Part shown: one piece after another, positions 40,633 through 49,269 of the stretch | How the letters are laid out: each line of letters opens with the position of its first letter | Numbering within the stretch: the stretch's first letter is position 1 | IMG/VR virus record: IMGVR_UViG_3300003937_000232 | Span: 1-49,856 of that record | Origin: a virus | DNA: 49,856 bases | Reading direction: 5' to 3' (one strand) | Notes under the pieces: generated by a model | The model's database searches: none | What the model was told of the DNA's origin: nothing | What the model saw: only the letters and a program-made list of their open reading frames with translations | Program-made: the position numbers and the translations under genes

Positions 40633-40779
40633 ATGGTAGCACAATTAGCAGACTACGCATCAATTATTATGGCATTAGCTATAGTTAATATTGTATGGCA
40701 ATTAGACAAGGCAAGTAAAATGATTTCTAGTATGAATAGATTTTTACACGACAACTCAACGGATGGTCCAAATGCCTAA
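40633..40779 (+). CDS. Tiny membrane protein, 48 residues
   Basis: The frame starts at an ATG behind AGGAGATAGCT. The sequence has a hydrophobic helix near the N-terminus (YASIIMALAIVNIVWQL) and a short charged tail. The end overlaps the next gene. No family assigned. Similar tiny membrane proteins occur elsewhere in this genome (3450). Confidence 0.6.
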   Translation: MVAQLADYASIIMALAIVNIVWQLDKASKMISSMNRFLHDNSTDGPNA

Positions 40780-41035
40780 ATACTTATACGAAAATATAAA
40801 AGAGTTCTTACGTGATGAGATCATTGAAGTACACTTTACTAAAAAGAATGGCGATGACCGTATAATGAAATGTACACTTATGGCTGAACAGATCCCTGTC
40901 GAGTTCGCGCCGAAAAATATAGGTAATCCACCAGATGAAGAGAACCAAAGCTATATGAATGTCTTTGATGTTGAAGCTCAAGGGTGGAGATCATTTATTC
41001 TTGATAATGTTAAATACATAAAGACTAACCTATGA
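40772..41035 (+). CDS. Small SH3-like (DUF2693-type) protein
   Basis: The 87-residue frame starts at the ATG at 40772, overlapping the previous stop. The core YENIKEFLRDEIIEVHFTKK, then DRIMKCTLM and the ending MNVFDVEAQGWRSFILDNV match DUF2693-type phage proteins, which look like small SH3 or WYL-like domains. Possible nucleic-acid or protein binding. It overlaps the following methyltransferase gene by four bases. Confidence 0.65.
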   Translation: MPKYLYENIKEFLRDEIIEVHFTKKNGDDRIMKCTLMAEQIPVEFAPKNIGNPPDEENQSYMNVFDVEAQGWRSFILDNVKYIKTNL

Positions 41036-41637
41036 CTAATGAAACGAAAGTCATAGACTTCTTCACTGGTCAACCATATACTAAACAAAAATTCGAAAGA
41101 CATCCAACCTCTGGTGTAGTATTAGGTCAAAGGATTATTGATGAGATTGTTAAACTTAATGTCAATCCATTAGTCATCGATGCTGGTTGTGGCATTAATC
41201 CATTCAAAGATATGTTTGATAATATTATTGGATTTGATGCAGCGCCATACCCTGAAGCAGATTTTCAAGCAACCTTCCATCAAGCACATCACATATTCAA
41301 TAGAGAATTTGCTGATGTTGTTATGGCATTAGGATCGTGTAACTTCGGTACACTAGAAGATAATCTATATTACTTTGATTACTTTATGCAATGGCTAAAA
41401 CCTGGCGGGTTATGTGCAGTCAGAGTTCACATTGACAGAAAACCAGAAGCACACCACAATGACATAACTTATGTGCCGTGGACATTAGACATGGCAGATC
41501 AATGTGCACACAAATGGTTTAAGAATTATTTTGATGTTGTTGAAATGCATATTGAAACAATGAACACACCCCCTTATTCAAAATTAGCAGTATGGATCTG
41601 GAAGAAAAAACAACACGTAGGAGCAACGCGTAATTGA
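41032..41637 (+). CDS. SAM-dependent methyltransferase-like protein
   Basis: This 201-residue class I methyltransferase has PLVIDAGCGINPFKDMF as motif I, IIGFDAAPYPEADF as motif II, and FADVVMALGSCNFG for the following motif; WLKPGGLCAVRVHID is the typical post-motif strand. Substrate unknown. It lies between gp44 and gp62, coupled by short overlaps to its neighbours, so it is transcribed with the replication genes. DNA modification is one guess but there is no base-specific catalytic motif. Confidence 0.8.
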   Translation: MTNETKVIDFFTGQPYTKQKFERHPTSGVVLGQRIIDEIVKLNVNPLVIDAGCGINPFKDMFDNIIGFDAAPYPEADFQATFHQAHHIFNREFADVVMALGSCNFGTLEDNLYYFDYFMQWLKPGGLCAVRVHIDRKPEAHHNDITYVPWTLDMADQCAHKWFKNYFDVVEMHIETMNTPPYSKLAVWIWKKKQHVGATRN

Positions 41638-42005
41638 ATCCATTTGCATTAATCACATCAATATCAAATTCAAAGATTGATATACTAGAAAATGAGAAAG
41701 ACTATAATGCTTTTATGGTAAACCGTGGTCTATCTTACTTCCCTGACACTGTCATATACGCTAATGAAATGAACAAATTTCATCATCTGGATGGCCGCCT
41801 GCAGTTCGACTTTCTTATAAATACTATTAGAAAACGTAATCGTTTTTCCAAGTGGAATAAGTCTAATGAATCTGAGGACATTAATGCTATCAAAATATAT
41901 TATGGATACAGTAATGAAAAGGCTCACGATGTTCTTCCGCTTTTAAGTAAGGCAAATTTGAATACTATAAAGGGAAGAATATTTCATGGCGGAACACAAA
42001 GATAG
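41634..42005 (+). CDS. 62: gp62-like clamp loader small subunit
   Basis: This 123-residue protein begins MNPFALITSISNSKIDILEN and contains DYNAFMVNRGLSYFPDTVIY, then ANEMNKFHHLDGRLQFDFLI, characteristic of gp62 in T4-like marine phages (T4 gp62 187 residues, so this is short). It starts at TTG overlapping the previous stop. It partners gp44 as the clamp loader. A TATAAATACTATT sequence inside the gene is likely fortuitous. Confidence 0.9.
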   Translation: MNPFALITSISNSKIDILENEKDYNAFMVNRGLSYFPDTVIYANEMNKFHHLDGRLQFDFLINTIRKRNRFSKWNKSNESEDINAIKIYYGYSNEKAHDVLPLLSKANLNTIKGRIFHGGTQR

Positions 42006-42396
42006 TTTAGTCAATTGGACACCAGATATGATGTTAGAAGTTACTCTAGCTGAACCTGATGACTTCTTAAAAATCAGGGAAACATTAACTCGTATGGGTG
42101 TAGCATCCAAACGAGACTCTCAATTATTTCAATCATGTCATATCTTGCACAAGCAAGGTAGATATTTTATAACTCATTTTAAAGAGTTATTCTTATTAGA
42201 TGGTAAGCCATCAAACCTAACAGAGAATGATATTCACAGACGTAATACAATTGTTACGCTCATGTCTGATTGGGGATTATTAGAGACTGTTAAACCTATT
42301 GGAGAAACTGCTCCATTAAACCAAATTAAAATTATATCGCATAAAGAAAAAGGCGATTGGGAATTATGTCCCAAATACAATATAGGTATTAAATGA
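41986..42396 (+). CDS. regA: RegA translational repressor
   Basis: This 136-residue RegA (T4: 122) has MMLEVTLAEPDDFLKIRETL at the start, then SCHILHKQGRYFITHFKELF with the conserved His and Gly, and HRRNTIVTLMSDWGL. RegA represses translation of early phage mRNAs by binding near the start codon. The gene overlaps gp62 by 20 bases. In T4 regA lies between gp62 and gp43; here five accessory genes separate it from gp43. Confidence 0.95.
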   Translation: MAEHKDSLVNWTPDMMLEVTLAEPDDFLKIRETLTRMGVASKRDSQLFQSCHILHKQGRYFITHFKELFLLDGKPSNLTENDIHRRNTIVTLMSDWGLLETVKPIGETAPLNQIKIISHKEKGDWELCPKYNIGIK

Positions 42397-42420
42397 AAAA
42401 CTGGTAAATAAAGTTATATT

Positions 42421-43842
42421 ATGATTACACATTTATTATTAGGGACCATGTTTGGTCTCGTCATTGGATTATTACCCGCTGCTGGGGCCACGACAGGTCT
42501 TGTCATTCTATTTGGCTTCATGCATCTCTTCTCAGATCCTTATCTTGGCGTTGTCTTTTGTATGGCAGTAGTCGCAGCATCCACTACGGGAGACACATAC
42601 TCAGGTGTTTTATTAGGAATTCCTGGTGCAAACTCATCCGCTGCTACAATGATAGACGGACATCCATTAGCTAAACAGGGTAAAGCAACATATGCTTTAA
42701 CTGCAGCGATCACAACAAGTACAGTCAATGGTCTCTTTTGGGGAACACTTACGTTTGCTTTACTCCCTTGGTATATGAATCTTATGATGATCTTTGGAGT
42801 ACCTGAACTATGGGCATTTACTATGTTAGCACTTGCTTGTGTAGGATTTGTTAGTAATAGATTTTGGATAAGAAGTATTATTGCTATTATTATTGGAACA
42901 TTACTTGGAATGATAGGAGTAGATCCTATTACAAATGCTGATCGTTGGACATTTGGTTGGGATTACTTAGCCGATGGTATTCAAATTATGCCAATGGTTG
43001 CTGGTCTATTTGCCATACCCGAAATATTAGATGGATTAAAACAAGGCAGTGCAACAACACAGCCTCATGATACATCAGGTCAAACATGGGATGGAATTAA
43101 AGCAACATGGAAATATAAATGGGATGCATTAAGAGGTGGAGCAATAGGTGCATTTATAGGATTCTTGCCTGGCATTGGTGGTGGTGTTGCTGATTGGATG
43201 GCATACGGTTCGACATTAGCCACACATCCGAATGAGGAATTTGGTAACGGTAATATAAGAGGAGTGATTGGACCAGAAGGATCTAATAATGCTCAGAAGG
43301 CAACGAGTATGATCCCTACCGTATTGTTTGGTATTCCTGGTGCTTCCTTTGCTGCAGTACTCATGGCATTATTTATGTACTTAGGATTTGAATTAGGTAC
43401 ACCTGATCTGGCGTATGACACAAAATTTTTTAGTAGCCTTACATATGGATTTATGTGGGGTACGGTATTAGTTGCTGCAATATGTATTGCCTTAAATAAA
43501 TATATCTGTAGGATATCTTACGTACCGTATAAATATTATTTTCCATTGCTTGTAGGATTTGTTGTTTGGGCATGTGCTCAATACACAGGCGGATGGGAAG
43601 ATTATATGATCCTTGCAATATGCTCTGTTCTGGGCGTTGTTGGTAAGGCATATAAATATAGTAGACCAGCCATGTTAATGGCGTTTATATTAAGTTATAA
43701 GGTTGAAACGTTGACTATTCAAATGAATGCCCTATACACGTGGGATACTCTAATGACTAGGCCAATATTTTTAGGATTAATAATATGTATTGTATTATTA
43801 TTTGTATTATCATTAAAGAAAAATAAACTGGAGTATGCATGA
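42421..43842 (+). CDS. TctA-like tripartite tricarboxylate transporter, large membrane subunit
   Basis: This 473-residue polytopic membrane protein has the TctA family features: LGTMFGLVIGLLPAAGATTG, a DTYSGVLLGIPGANSSAATM segment, MIDGHPLAKQGKATYALTAA and the second LPG repeat GFLPGIGGGVADWMAYGS, followed by IGPEGSNNAQKATSMIPTVL and FGIPGASFAAVLMAL. About 10-12 transmembrane helices. TctA carries carboxylate substrates with TctB and a periplasmic TctC. The next gene encodes a TctC-like protein and shares the last four bases. I see no TctB. It is slightly shorter at the N-terminus than typical bacterial TctA (about 500). Confidence 0.88.
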   Translation: MITHLLLGTMFGLVIGLLPAAGATTGLVILFGFMHLFSDPYLGVVFCMAVVAASTTGDTYSGVLLGIPGANSSAATMIDGHPLAKQGKATYALTAAITTSTVNGLFWGTLTFALLPWYMNLMMIFGVPELWAFTMLALACVGFVSNRFWIRSIIAIIIGTLLGMIGVDPITNADRWTFGWDYLADGIQIMPMVAGLFAIPEILDGLKQGSATTQPHDTSGQTWDGIKATWKYKWDALRGGAIGAFIGFLPGIGGGVADWMAYGSTLATHPNEEFGNGNIRGVIGPEGSNNAQKATSMIPTVLFGIPGASFAAVLMALFMYLGFELGTPDLAYDTKFFSSLTYGFMWGTVLVAAICIALNKYICRISYVPYKYYFPLLVGFVVWACAQYTGGWEDYMILAICSVLGVVGKAYKYSRPAMLMAFILSYKVETLTIQMNALYTWDTLMTRPIFLGLIICIVLLFVLSLKKNKLEYA

Positions 43843-44876
43843 AAAAATTACTAACACTTTGCCTTATGGCATTCACAACATCAGCAATCGCTGACTACAC
43901 ATTTGTTGTGCCACAGAAACCTGGCGGTGGAACAAGTGTATGGGCACAAATTATTGCTGAACAACTTGTACCTTTCTTAGGAGAGAACATAGTTATATTA
44001 CATCAGCCTGGAGCAAGAGACATTCCTGGCTTTAACACTTGGCATAACGATCTGAGAGATAATGACAAAATCATTATGGTATCTCATGGTGGTAATGGTG
44101 TTGCATTCCTACAAGAGAATGTAGACTATAACTATGGTGACTATGAATCAATTGGCCTTATGAATTTAAATATTATTGCTGGTAAACGTATTGGTGCTGA
44201 TATGGAATTCCCTAAATTTGCTGCGGGATCTGGTCAAACACCAGAAGCTTGGGCAATGACCATGTTAATATGTGGTCCAGACAAGACTATGGCATTCTAT
44301 GCTGCCTGCTTTAAAGAGCATGTAACTTGGGTAAGCGGTATGTCTGGTGGAGAACGTAGACTTGCATTTAAACGTGGAGAGTTAACTGGTACAAGAGAGA
44401 ATCCAGCGGCATATAAGAAACACGTGGCTGGAGATGACAACGCTGAAATGTGGTTTCATCATGGTATACTTCAAGCAGACGGAAGTCATGCCGATGATCC
44501 TAACCACCCAGGATTTCAATTCGAAATATTATTTGAAGAGAAATATGGTGTAGCACCTTCTGGAAAATTTTATGATGCTTATAAACTTGTGAAGTCATTT
44601 CGTGATGGTATGCAAAAAGCATTATGGGTAAACAAAGGTAATCCAAACGCATTTGAATTACAAAATGCATTAACTAAAATGAGTCAAGATCCTGATGCTG
44701 TTGCAGCTATTCAAAAGAAGGTTGGTCAATATGACTGGCTTATCGGAGAAGCTGGCAATAACCATCGTGATACGCTTATGACATTTATTACTGCTGAAGC
44801 TTTACAAAATCTTGTATGGTTTAATACAGAAGCTTTAGGTTTAGCAAGTGTATATAAGGAAGACTTAGTGAAGTGA
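43839..44876 (+). CDS. TctC/Bug-like periplasmic solute-binding protein
   Basis: This 345-residue protein has a clear signal peptide (MKKLLTLCLMAFTTSAIADY). The mature part opens with TFVVPQKPGGGTSVWAQIIA, the hallmark start of TctC/Bug receptors, and LGENIVILHQPGARDIPG. It retains the general two-lobe spacing, but the middle (DKTMAFYAACFKEHVTWVSG) and C-terminal parts differ from typical family members. It would bind a carboxylate substrate for the TctA encoded just upstream. The four-base overlap supports coupled expression. Confidence 0.78.
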   Translation: MKKLLTLCLMAFTTSAIADYTFVVPQKPGGGTSVWAQIIAEQLVPFLGENIVILHQPGARDIPGFNTWHNDLRDNDKIIMVSHGGNGVAFLQENVDYNYGDYESIGLMNLNIIAGKRIGADMEFPKFAAGSGQTPEAWAMTMLICGPDKTMAFYAACFKEHVTWVSGMSGGERRLAFKRGELTGTRENPAAYKKHVAGDDNAEMWFHHGILQADGSHADDPNHPGFQFEILFEEKYGVAPSGKFYDAYKLVKSFRDGMQKALWVNKGNPNAFELQNALTKMSQDPDAVAAIQKKVGQYDWLIGEAGNNHRDTLMTFITAEALQNLVWFNTEALGLASVYKEDLVK

Positions 44877-45454
44877 AGAATTGGATCTTTGTCACTGGTG
44901 CTCCAGGATCACGTTGGAGTGGTGTCGGTCAAGAAATAAGATGGACTAACCACGCTGATATTACTGATTGTACACCAGATAAAGAATACAAACATGGGCA
45001 ATTCAGTGGTCATAAAGGAAACTATTATGGCCCTGGAATGCTTAATGGAACATGGCTAGATAAAGAATTAGGTACAAAAGAGCAATGGATTGATGAGATA
45101 AATAATAGTTACAAGGGCCCTGTAGATCAGGTCAAAGTAATTATGTCTCATCACTTTGCATATTATCTAGAAGAGATAATGGAAGAATTTCCAGAGAGTC
45201 AGATCATTGCGTGTGTACGTGATTGTGATGACTGTATGGAATGGTGGAAGAAAGCTGGTGGATGGGATATAACCTATCCTAGTTATGAATGGTATAGAGA
45301 TGATATCAAAATGAAACATGAAATATACTATCAGAACAAAGCTATTCGCCAATGGGCTCATAAACACTCTGTAAAAAAGAGTGAAGCATTAGCCCAAAGG
45401 TTTAATAAATTTAAACCAATAGTCGAAGACCTAAAGGTTTTCGTGTATAAATAG
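44873..45454 (+). CDS. Putative P-loop sulfotransferase-like protein
   Basis: This 193-residue protein starts at GTG overlapping the TctC stop. The N-terminus WIFVTGAPGSRWSGVGQEIR has a P-loop-like Gly-rich turn, and the middle segment (VKVIMSHHFAYYLEEIMEEF, then PESQIIACVRDCDDCMEWW) resembles the sulfotransferase-like fold of phage proteins. The ending EALAQRFNKFKPIVEDLK is helical. It is followed by a terminator, ending the transporter transcript. Function unproven; a nucleotide-dependent transferase is possible. Confidence 0.45.
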   Translation: MKNWIFVTGAPGSRWSGVGQEIRWTNHADITDCTPDKEYKHGQFSGHKGNYYGPGMLNGTWLDKELGTKEQWIDEINNSYKGPVDQVKVIMSHHFAYYLEEIMEEFPESQIIACVRDCDDCMEWWKKAGGWDITYPSYEWYRDDIKMKHEIYYQNKAIRQWAHKHSVKKSEALAQRFNKFKPIVEDLKVFVYK

Positions 45455-45458
45455 AATT

Positions 45459-45487
45459 GAGTATGCCGAAAGGGTATTCATTTTTTA
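45459..45487 (+). terminator. Intrinsic terminator before hsp20
   Basis: GAGTATGCC, a GAAA loop and GGGTATTC form an imperfect stem with one bulged G, followed by a run of Ts (ATTTTTTAA). It separates the Tct group from the hsp20-iscU group. Confidence 0.75.
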
Positions 45488-45512
45488 ACCTTGCTATATA
45501 TAGGAGGTCAAT

Positions 45513-45971
45513 ATGACAAACTTAGCATTTACAAACTTCCCGAGGGATACATTCCTGGGATTTGATTCACTCTTTAACACATTACAAAATACACAAATCC
45601 ATGACGCGAGAGGCGCCGGATATCCCCCGTATAATGTAATCAAAAGAGATGATGGTCACTTTTTAATTGAAATCGCTGTCGCAGGATTTAATAAGAAAGA
45701 CATTAATCTGACCCTTGAAAAAGGTGTTCTGACAATCACTGGTAAGAAAGTTACTGGTGCAGATACAAGAGACTATGCACATCGTGGCATTTCTCAAAGG
45801 GCGTTTGAGCGTTCATTCACAATAGCCGAGACAATTAAGGTTGTCGGAGCTGATATTGTAGATGGAATGCTTGTTGTAATTCTGGAGAACGATATTCCAG
45901 AAGAGGACAAGCCTCAAACTATTAATTTAGGTGACCTGCCTAAGCACGCTAAAAAGCTGTTGCTAGGCTAA
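45513..45971 (+). CDS. hsp20: Hsp20/alpha-crystallin small heat-shock protein
   Basis: This 152-residue small heat-shock protein has the N-terminal arm FPRDTFLGFDSLFNTLQNTQ, the alpha-crystallin domain with FLIEIAVAGFNKKDINLTLE and GVLTITGKKV, then AHRGISQRAFERSFTIAETI and the end strand DGMLVVILENDIPEEDKPQT. Such holdases are common in marine T4-like phages and may aid virion or polymerase folding. It has the AGGAGG ribosome site. iscU follows after 18 bases. Confidence 0.96.
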   Translation: MTNLAFTNFPRDTFLGFDSLFNTLQNTQIHDARGAGYPPYNVIKRDDGHFLIEIAVAGFNKKDINLTLEKGVLTITGKKVTGADTRDYAHRGISQRAFERSFTIAETIKVVGADIVDGMLVVILENDIPEEDKPQTINLGDLPKHAKKLLLG

Positions 45972-45989
45972 TAAATACTAAGGAGCACT

Positions 45990-46379
45990 ATGGCATATTC
46001 AGATCAAGTTTTAGACCACTATAATAATCCACGCAATGTGGGTAAGATGGATATAAATGACCCGAATGTCGGGACTGGTATGGTAGGTGCTCCTTCTTGT
46101 GGCGACGTTATGAAGCTACAAATTAGAGTAGAAGAAGGCATTATTGAAGATGCAAAATTCAAGGCATATGGATGTGGTTCTGCAATTGCTAGTTCTAGCA
46201 TGGTTACAGAGTTGCTCAAAGGTATGTCGTTAGATGAGGCAAAAGATATTAAAAATACTTCTATCGTAGAAGCTCTTAGTTTGCCTCCAGTTAAGATACA
46301 CTGCTCAGTCTTAGCTGAAGATTCAATTAAAGCAGCAGTCAAAGATTATCAAGGCAAACAACCAAAACCACATAGGTAA
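45990..46379 (+). CDS. iscU: IscU-type Fe-S cluster scaffold
   Basis: This 129-residue protein (Escherichia coli IscU: 128) has all three cluster cysteines: Cys37 in GAPSCGDVMKLQI (with Asp39), Cys62 in FKAYGCGSAIASSS and Cys105 in KIHCSVLAEDSIKAA. The LPPVK motif that HscA recognises is kept (LPPVK at 98-102). No IscS, HscA/HscB or IscR is visible, so the phage would feed an existing host pathway. It sits between hsp20 and an LSm-like gene. Confidence 0.95.
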   Translation: MAYSDQVLDHYNNPRNVGKMDINDPNVGTGMVGAPSCGDVMKLQIRVEEGIIEDAKFKAYGCGSAIASSSMVTELLKGMSLDEAKDIKNTSIVEALSLPPVKIHCSVLAEDSIKAAVKDYQGKQPKPHR

Positions 46380-46382
46380 ATT

Positions 46383-46685
46383 ATGAATGATTATAAATTA
46401 ATCCGATTAACTTCGGGCGAAGAGATATTAGTAGAAATAAAATCAAGAAATGAAACATTAACAGTAGTAAAAGACCCAGTACTTTTAATTCCAGATCCAG
46501 GTGCAGCAGGTAGAATAACCTTTGTACCATATTTGTCTTACTGTGAAATGGATGAATTAACTATTAAGGAAGAACATATAATGTTTATTGTTGAACCTGA
46601 AGAAGGTTTAAAAATAAAATATGAAGATATGGTAGATGGTAAAATCAAACTGGTCAAACCCCCTCAACAAGAAATATTTACATAG
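46383..46685 (+). CDS. Sm/LSm-like small protein, second copy
   Basis: This 100-residue protein starts with DYKLIRLTSGEEILVEIKSR, then LTVVKDPVLLIPDP, the same beta-strand pattern as the protein encoded at 26931. The C-terminal part is EEHIMFIVEPEEGLKIKYED. It follows iscU after three bases and comes before the polymerase promoter. Function unproven; the duplicated domain in T4-like phages suggests a regulatory or RNA-binding function. Confidence 0.5.
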   Translation: MNDYKLIRLTSGEEILVEIKSRNETLTVVKDPVLLIPDPGAAGRITFVPYLSYCEMDELTIKEEHIMFIVEPEEGLKIKYEDMVDGKIKLVKPPQQEIFT

Positions 46686-46687
46686 AG

Positions 46688-46718
46688 GTATGTACTTTAT
46701 ATGTTATCATGATATAAT
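46688..46718 (+). promoter_or_regulatory. GTATGTAC-type promoter for gp43, leaderless geometry
   Basis: GTATGTAC, 17 bases and TATAAT (46713-46718). TATAAT ends six bases before the gp43 ATG. No ribosome site is present, as at gp46. Confidence 0.75.
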
Positions 46719-46724
46719 GGTAGC

Positions 46725-49268
46725 ATGAATCAAACTTTCTATACAAGCGCCTTCCGCCATGGCAAGGTGATTAAATATATGGGGTACGAAGATGGGAAGA
46801 AGGTTTCATTCTCTGTCCCGTATCACCCCACCCTATTTGTAACTAATAAAGGTAATAATGCCCACGATTGGAATGCCCTTGATGGTAATCCAGTAGAACC
46901 TATTGTATTCGGTTCAATGGGTGAAGCCACTGACTTTATTAAGTCGTACAGCGATGTACCTAACTTTAAAGTATATGGCAATACCAATTATGTTGTACAA
47001 TATCTTAATGAGCAATTCCCTGGTGAGATCAAATGGGATCGTAATATGATTAATGTGACCTCACTTGATATCGAATGTAGATTCGGCCAAGGGTTTCCTG
47101 ACCCCAAAGATGCTGACCAAGAGATTACAGCAATCACAATGAAGAACAATATAGATGATGTCTATTACACATTTGGTTGTGGCGAGTACGATACATCTAA
47201 AGCTCTTATGCAAACCCATGAGGTTCGCTATCAGAAATGTGCAGATGAGCGTGAACTCTTACACAAGTTTGTATATCATTGGGCGAGAGAATGCCCCGAT
47301 GTTGTAACTGGTTGGAACGTAGAGTTCTTTGATATACCATATCTCATTAACCGTATAAGAAAAGTTTTTAATAATAATGGCAGAGAGAAATTCTTATCAC
47401 CATGGAGAATGGTCGATGGCAAAGAAGCATTCGGCACTGGTATTAATCAAGCAAAACATAATCACTTACCGAAGGTTAAAGCATCTAAATATGAAATAAA
47501 AGGTGTGGCTATCTTAGACTATATGGCGATCTTTAAAAAGTTCGGTTACACATACGGCCCACAAGAGTCATACAAATTAGATCATATTGCTAATGTAGTT
47601 CTTGGTGAGAAGAAGCTTGACTTTGGCGAAGCCTCTAACCTTAACGAATTATATGACAATGACCATCAAAAGTTTATTGATTATAATATAAAAGACGTAG
47701 AGCTTATAGATCGTATGGAAGATAAGCTCGGCCTTATTACTCTATGTCTGACTATGGCATATAAAGGTGGTGTGAACTATGAGCAAGTCCTCGGGACTGT
47801 GGCTATATGGGATTCACTAATCTATCGTGACTTACATTCAAAACGTATAGCTGTACCAATGAATGAAGAGTCATATAAGGGTGCATATCCCGGCGGTTAT
47901 GTTAAAGTTCCCCAAGTAGGAATGCATGATTGGATATGTTCATTTGATTTAGCTTCTCTATATCCATCAATCATTATGCAATACAATATGTCTCCCGAGA
48001 CTATACTACTTGATGATGAGCCTAATGTTACTGTTGAAACTGTATTAGCTAAACAAGTAAAGAACACAACACCTAATACAGCATTAGCCGTAGGCGGCAC
48101 AAGATTTAGTACAACTAAGCGTGGAGTTTTACCACAGATTATTCAAGAAATTTATGATGAACGTGTAGAATTTAAACACAAACAAATCAAGGCCGAACAA
48201 GAATTAGAATTATGTGGCAACAAGTCAGAGGTCTATGCACTTGAGAAGCGTATAGCCATTGCTAAGAACCAACAGATGGCATTGAAGATCCTACTCAACT
48301 CTTTGTATGGAGCAATGGGTAATAAGTGGTTTAGATATTTTGACATGCGTATTGCCGAAGGTATTACTCTTACTGGTCAAGCAACCATTCGTTGGGCCGA
48401 GAAGTATCTCAATGAATATCTTAATAAAACATTGGTAACAAATAAAGATTATGTTGTTGCTATTGATACTGACTCACTATATGTTTGTCTTAATGAATTC
48501 ATTAAACGTCTTGGTCCAGCTAAACCAGTAGACTTCCTTGACTCAGTGTGCAGGGCCCTTGAAGGCACACTCAATGAATGTTATGATGATTTATATAACA
48601 GACTCGGTGGTATAGAAAACAAAATGCTCATGGAGCGTGAGGTTATTGCAAACCGTGGTATATGGACAGCAAAGAAAAGATACATATTAAATGTACATGA
48701 CAATGAGGGAGTCCGCTATACAAATCCTAAGCTAAAGATTATGGGTATCGAGGCAGTCAAATCATCTACACCAGCAATATGTAGACAAGCATTAAAAGAA
48801 ATATTCAAAAGAATTATGGATACTGATGAGGAGACCGTTCAGGCAGATATAGCAAATTTCAAAGCAGCATTTTGTAAAGCTTCAGCAGAGGAGGTTAGCT
48901 TCCCTCGAGGTGTTCAACATATAAAGAAATGGCAAGACAATAAAACTCTATATAAAAAAGGAACACCAATACATGTCCGCGGAGCTATATTACATAATGC
49001 AGAAGTAGATGATAAGAAGCTTAAGAATAAAATAGAAAAAATAGTGGGTGGCGACAAGGTTAAATTCACATATCTTATTAAGCCAAACCCTATCAAGGAG
49101 AATGTCATTGCATTTATTGACTATCTTCCACAAGAATTTAAACTAGAAAAGTATATAGACTATAATCTACAATTCGAGAAAACCTTTTTAGGTGCAATTA
49201 ATCCAGTTTTAGAAGCGGTTGGATGGACCAGTGAGAAGCAAATATCACTAGAAGATTTTTTCGTATAA
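46725..49268 (+). CDS. 43: gp43-like family B DNA polymerase
   Basis: This 847-residue replicative polymerase (T4: 898) has exonuclease motif I SLDIECRF with Asp115 and Glu117, exonuclease motif II NVEFFDIPYLINRIR and motif III with DYNIKDVELIDRM. Polymerase motif A is DLASLYPSII (Asp408), motif B KILLNSLYGAMGN and motif C AIDTDSLYV (Asp581, Asp583). Proofreading and polymerising sites are intact. It starts without a leader (see findings). It is followed by the promoter of a MazG-like gene. Confidence 0.97.
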   Translation: MNQTFYTSAFRHGKVIKYMGYEDGKKVSFSVPYHPTLFVTNKGNNAHDWNALDGNPVEPIVFGSMGEATDFIKSYSDVPNFKVYGNTNYVVQYLNEQFPGEIKWDRNMINVTSLDIECRFGQGFPDPKDADQEITAITMKNNIDDVYYTFGCGEYDTSKALMQTHEVRYQKCADERELLHKFVYHWARECPDVVTGWNVEFFDIPYLINRIRKVFNNNGREKFLSPWRMVDGKEAFGTGINQAKHNHLPKVKASKYEIKGVAILDYMAIFKKFGYTYGPQESYKLDHIANVVLGEKKLDFGEASNLNELYDNDHQKFIDYNIKDVELIDRMEDKLGLITLCLTMAYKGGVNYEQVLGTVAIWDSLIYRDLHSKRIAVPMNEESYKGAYPGGYVKVPQVGMHDWICSFDLASLYPSIIMQYNMSPETILLDDEPNVTVETVLAKQVKNTTPNTALAVGGTRFSTTKRGVLPQIIQEIYDERVEFKHKQIKAEQELELCGNKSEVYALEKRIAIAKNQQMALKILLNSLYGAMGNKWFRYFDMRIAEGITLTGQATIRWAEKYLNEYLNKTLVTNKDYVVAIDTDSLYVCLNEFIKRLGPAKPVDFLDSVCRALEGTLNECYDDLYNRLGGIENKMLMEREVIANRGIWTAKKRYILNVHDNEGVRYTNPKLKIMGIEAVKSSTPAICRQALKEIFKRIMDTDEETVQADIANFKAAFCKASAEEVSFPRGVQHIKKWQDNKTLYKKGTPIHVRGAILHNAEVDDKKLKNKIEKIVGGDKVKFTYLIKPNPIKENVIAFIDYLPQEFKLEKYIDYNLQFEKTFLGAINPVLEAVGWTSEKQISLEDFFV

Positions 49269-49269
49269 G

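Noticed and set aside
41816-41828. TATAAATACTATT, a perfect T4 late consensus inside gp62
   Set aside because: It is within a coding region of an early gene with no suitable downstream start; treated as chance.
45446-45453. TATAAATA before hsp20
   Set aside because: It is the Tyr-Lys-stop end of the previous gene and is followed by a terminator, so it would be a poor hsp20 promoter.
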